Assembly (NCBI GenBank): GCA_023410645.1
Contig: JAEYPQ010000055.1
Coordinates: 1 to 58,556 of the forward strand
Reading direction: 5' to 3'
DNA from: Bacillota bacterium
Lineage (GTDB): Bacteria > Bacillota > Clostridia > TANB77 > CAG-465
DNA length: 58,556 bases
In this document: one piece after another, positions 57,248-58,556 of the stretch
Layout of the letters: the number at the start of each line of letters is the position of its first letter
How positions within the stretch are numbered: position 1 is the stretch's first letter
Made by a program: the position numbers and the translations under genes
The notes under the pieces: generated by a model
The model's input: only the letters and a program-made list of their open reading frames with translations
Databases searched by the model: none
What the model was told of the DNA's origin: nothing

Positions 57248-57694
57248 ATGGAAGATCTAATTCAAAACAGAAATCAAGAACCAACGTTAAATCAGATAAT
57301 AGATAATATGACTGAATATACTAAATCTAATTTTGAAAGTTTAATAAGCTTTTTAGACGAAGTATATAATGCTAGTCCATTTATAACATATAGTAGCTGT
57401 TCTGCTATGCCTGGATGGAATATAAAATATAAAAAAAGTAGTAAATCTTTTTGTACGATATATCCAGATAAAGAATACTTTACTGTACTAATTGTATTAA
57501 ATCAAGAAGGTATAGATAAAGTAATAGAAATAAAAAATGAGTATACAAATTATTTTATAGATTTAATAGATAAAAGTGGAGCTCTTAATGGCTCAAAATG
57601 GTTAATGATTTGTGTTGATGATAATGAAATATTAGAAGATGTTAAAAGAACTTTAAACATTAAATATCCAGTTAAAGTAACAAAAGGTAAATAA
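57248..57694 (+). CDS. DUF3788 family protein
   Basis: 148 residues; the SSCSAMPGWNIKYKKSSKSFCTIYPDKEYFTVLIVL block and GALNGSKWLMICVDD match DUF3788, small cytoplasmic proteins of unknown role related in pattern to DUF1801-like folds. RBS TGAGGT precedes the ATG. It begins 24 bases after the aldolase gene and shares its terminator, so both lie on one transcript. Confidence 0.82.
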   Translation: MEDLIQNRNQEPTLNQIIDNMTEYTKSNFESLISFLDEVYNASPFITYSSCSAMPGWNIKYKKSSKSFCTIYPDKEYFTVLIVLNQEGIDKVIEIKNEYTNYFIDLIDKSGALNGSKWLMICVDDNEILEDVKRTLNIKYPVKVTKGK

Positions 57695-57706
57695 TAAATA
57701 TTATAT

Positions 57707-57745
57707 AAAAAGATGAAGTAAATAAAAATACTTCATCTTTTTTCA
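57707..57745 (+). terminator. Intrinsic terminator
   Basis: Fourteen-base arms (57707-57720 and 57729-57742) with T-run end the aldolase-DUF3788 unit. Confidence 0.88.
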
Positions 57746-57789
57746 TGTAAAATATTGTAGAAAAAGGTAAAAAACTTAGTGTAATAATT

Positions 57790-57796
57790 TGTCGAA
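57790..57796 (+). promoter_or_regulatory. Candidate Spo0A box
   Basis: An exact TGTCGAA, the core of the 0A box, lies about 100 bases before the last gene. A second exact copy lies at 28547-28553 upstream of rimO. A seven-base match can occur by chance, so this is weak on its own. Confidence 0.3.
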
Positions 57797-57892
57797 TAAA
57801 ATCGAACTCCTTGAATAAAAAAATAATTAAGTATATACTTTTTTAAACTAAGATGTGTAGGAAAATTTTAGTATGAATTGTTGGGGGTATAT

Positions 57893-58556
57893 ATGAAAAA
57901 GTTATTATCAAAATTAATTATCATTTTGACAGTTTTTGCCGTTTTTATTTCAATTAAGCCTATTAGTAATTTAATAATTACTAACGTAGTTGCGGAAACT
58001 TTATCAAATGAACTTGTATTGAAAGACAGGTCATATGACTCTGTCATAGTGTCATTTGAAGAAGTGGAATTAAATGAAAATATAACAAACTATAACGTTT
58101 ATAAAAATGATCAGCTTGTAGCAAATATAACAGATTTACAAAATAAATATTACAAGATAACTTCACTTGCAAATAATACAGAATATACTGTAAAGTTTGA
58201 CTTCTTAGATTCAGAAAACAACATTGTAACTTCTAAGACAATATATAACGTGAAAGTTGCAACAAGAATAACTTCACCTACTGTTGATACCACTTATCCT
58301 AAAGATACATATTATATGAGTGGTTTTACAGTTCCTCAAGGAGTTACTGCTAATTTTGAGGCTGGAAGTATAATAAAGATTGGATATATAAATTCAATGG
58401 CAGTAAATGGAAAATTAGATTTAGCTGGAACAGAAGAAGAAAGAATAATAATAACATCAATAGTTGACGATGGTTTAATCACTAGTATGCCTTCAGGAAG
58501 TAAAGGATGGAATAAAATAAACATAGGAAGTGCAGGCGAATTAGAAGCTAAATATA
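57893..58556 (+). CDS. Secreted surface protein with FN3-like and beta-helix-like regions (partial)
   Basis: Open to the right edge; 221 residues visible. An N-terminal signal peptide (KKLLSKLIIILTVFAVFISI, cleavage perhaps after VVA at ~39) is followed by a fibronectin-III-like domain (~40-125: SVIVSFEEVELN, ITSLANNTEYTVKF). From ~140, GFTVPQGVTANFEAGSIIKI...VNGKLDLAGTEEERIIITS resembles the repeating turns of right-handed beta-helix surface proteins. RBS GGGGG at 57882-57886. It is exported and probably adhesive or matrix-forming; the C-terminal anchor is not visible. Confidence 0.82.
   Translation, partial: MKKLLSKLIIILTVFAVFISIKPISNLIITNVVAETLSNELVLKDRSYDSVIVSFEEVELNENITNYNVYKNDQLVANITDLQNKYYKITSLANNTEYTVKFDFLDSENNIVTSKTIYNVKVATRITSPTVDTTYPKDTYYMSGFTVPQGVTANFEAGSIIKIGYINSMAVNGKLDLAGTEEERIIITSIVDDGLITSMPSGSKGWNKINIGSAGELEAKY

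Noticed and set aside
1..58556. tRNA, rRNA, insertion sequences, prophage or integrative element
   Set aside because: I found no GTTCRA-type T-arm with a cloverleaf context, no rRNA-like conserved stretch, and no transposase, integrase, capsid or conjugation genes.

Overview
The window reads as chromosomal DNA of a very AT-rich, low-GC Gram-positive bacterium, most likely an anaerobic spore-forming (or formerly spore-forming) member of the Clostridia. Signs of this are the strong AGGAGG-type ribosome binding sites, many TTG/GTG starts, sigma-A promoters with 17-base spacers, a Spo0A-type DNA-binding domain, a SpoVB-like flippase, dipicolinate synthase subunit B, a ferredoxin-type thioredoxin reductase candidate and clostridial pilin-like surface proteins. 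A closer placement (for example an uncultured gut lineage) is a guess. I see no rRNA, tRNA, CRISPR array, insertion sequence or prophage.

Layout. 1-7.9 kb: end of a collagen-like repeat protein, an LCP cell-wall ligase on the minus strand, a CDP-alcohol phosphatidyltransferase, a berberine-bridge-type flavoenzyme, then a run holding two MazG-like NTP pyrophosphohydrolases, a YgjP-type metallohydrolase, a ZIP metal transporter and a DUF1287 protein. 8.1-14.9 kb: two overlapping paralogous glycosyltransferases with a PP2C-type phosphatase, a thioredoxin-reductase-like flavoprotein, orphan genes, and a Spo0A-like regulator without a receiver domain. 14.9-22.4 kb: a flavodoxin, a NarL-type two-component system divergent from an ABC-2 exporter, and a SpoVB-type flippase. 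23-33 kb: phosphofructokinase, NUDIX hydrolase, lexA with two LexA-box-like palindromes, dpaB, then rimO, rho and a TGS/uridine-kinase-type nucleoside kinase. 33-44 kb: orphan genes, an RNHCP protein with argS, rpmF, a PDZ/radical-SAM DUF512 protein, an RluA-type synthase overlapping prfB, and dinB with a LexA-type box. 44-58.5 kb: tandem DedA genes (the first frameshifted), an SDR, a CNNM/CBS protein, a 964-residue pilin-like adhesin, a second RluA paralogue, a small gene with a poly-A frameshift, trmN6-rsmI-rnhB, a coiled-coil protein, class II aldolase, a DUF3788 protein, and the start of a secreted beta-helix-like surface protein.

How the parts fit. Housekeeping genes are for translation and its quality (argS, prfB, rpmF, rimO, rsmI, trmN6, pseudouridine synthases), glycolysis (PFK, aldolase), SOS repair (lexA, dinB) and RNA/DNA maintenance (rho, rnhB). 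Between them lie single-gene transcription units of unknown function, each with its own consensus promoter and, in most cases, its own hairpin terminator. The accessory layer points to envelope and surface building (collagen-like protein, LCP, glycosyltransferases, flippase, pilin-like adhesin, beta-helix protein) and to a sporulation-derived regulatory network. The most unusual observations are the receiver-less Spo0A, the thioredoxin reductase lacking NADPH motifs, the mosaic adhesin, and two single-base frameshifts (DedA copy 1 and the small gene near 52.1 kb) that may be real or sequence errors.
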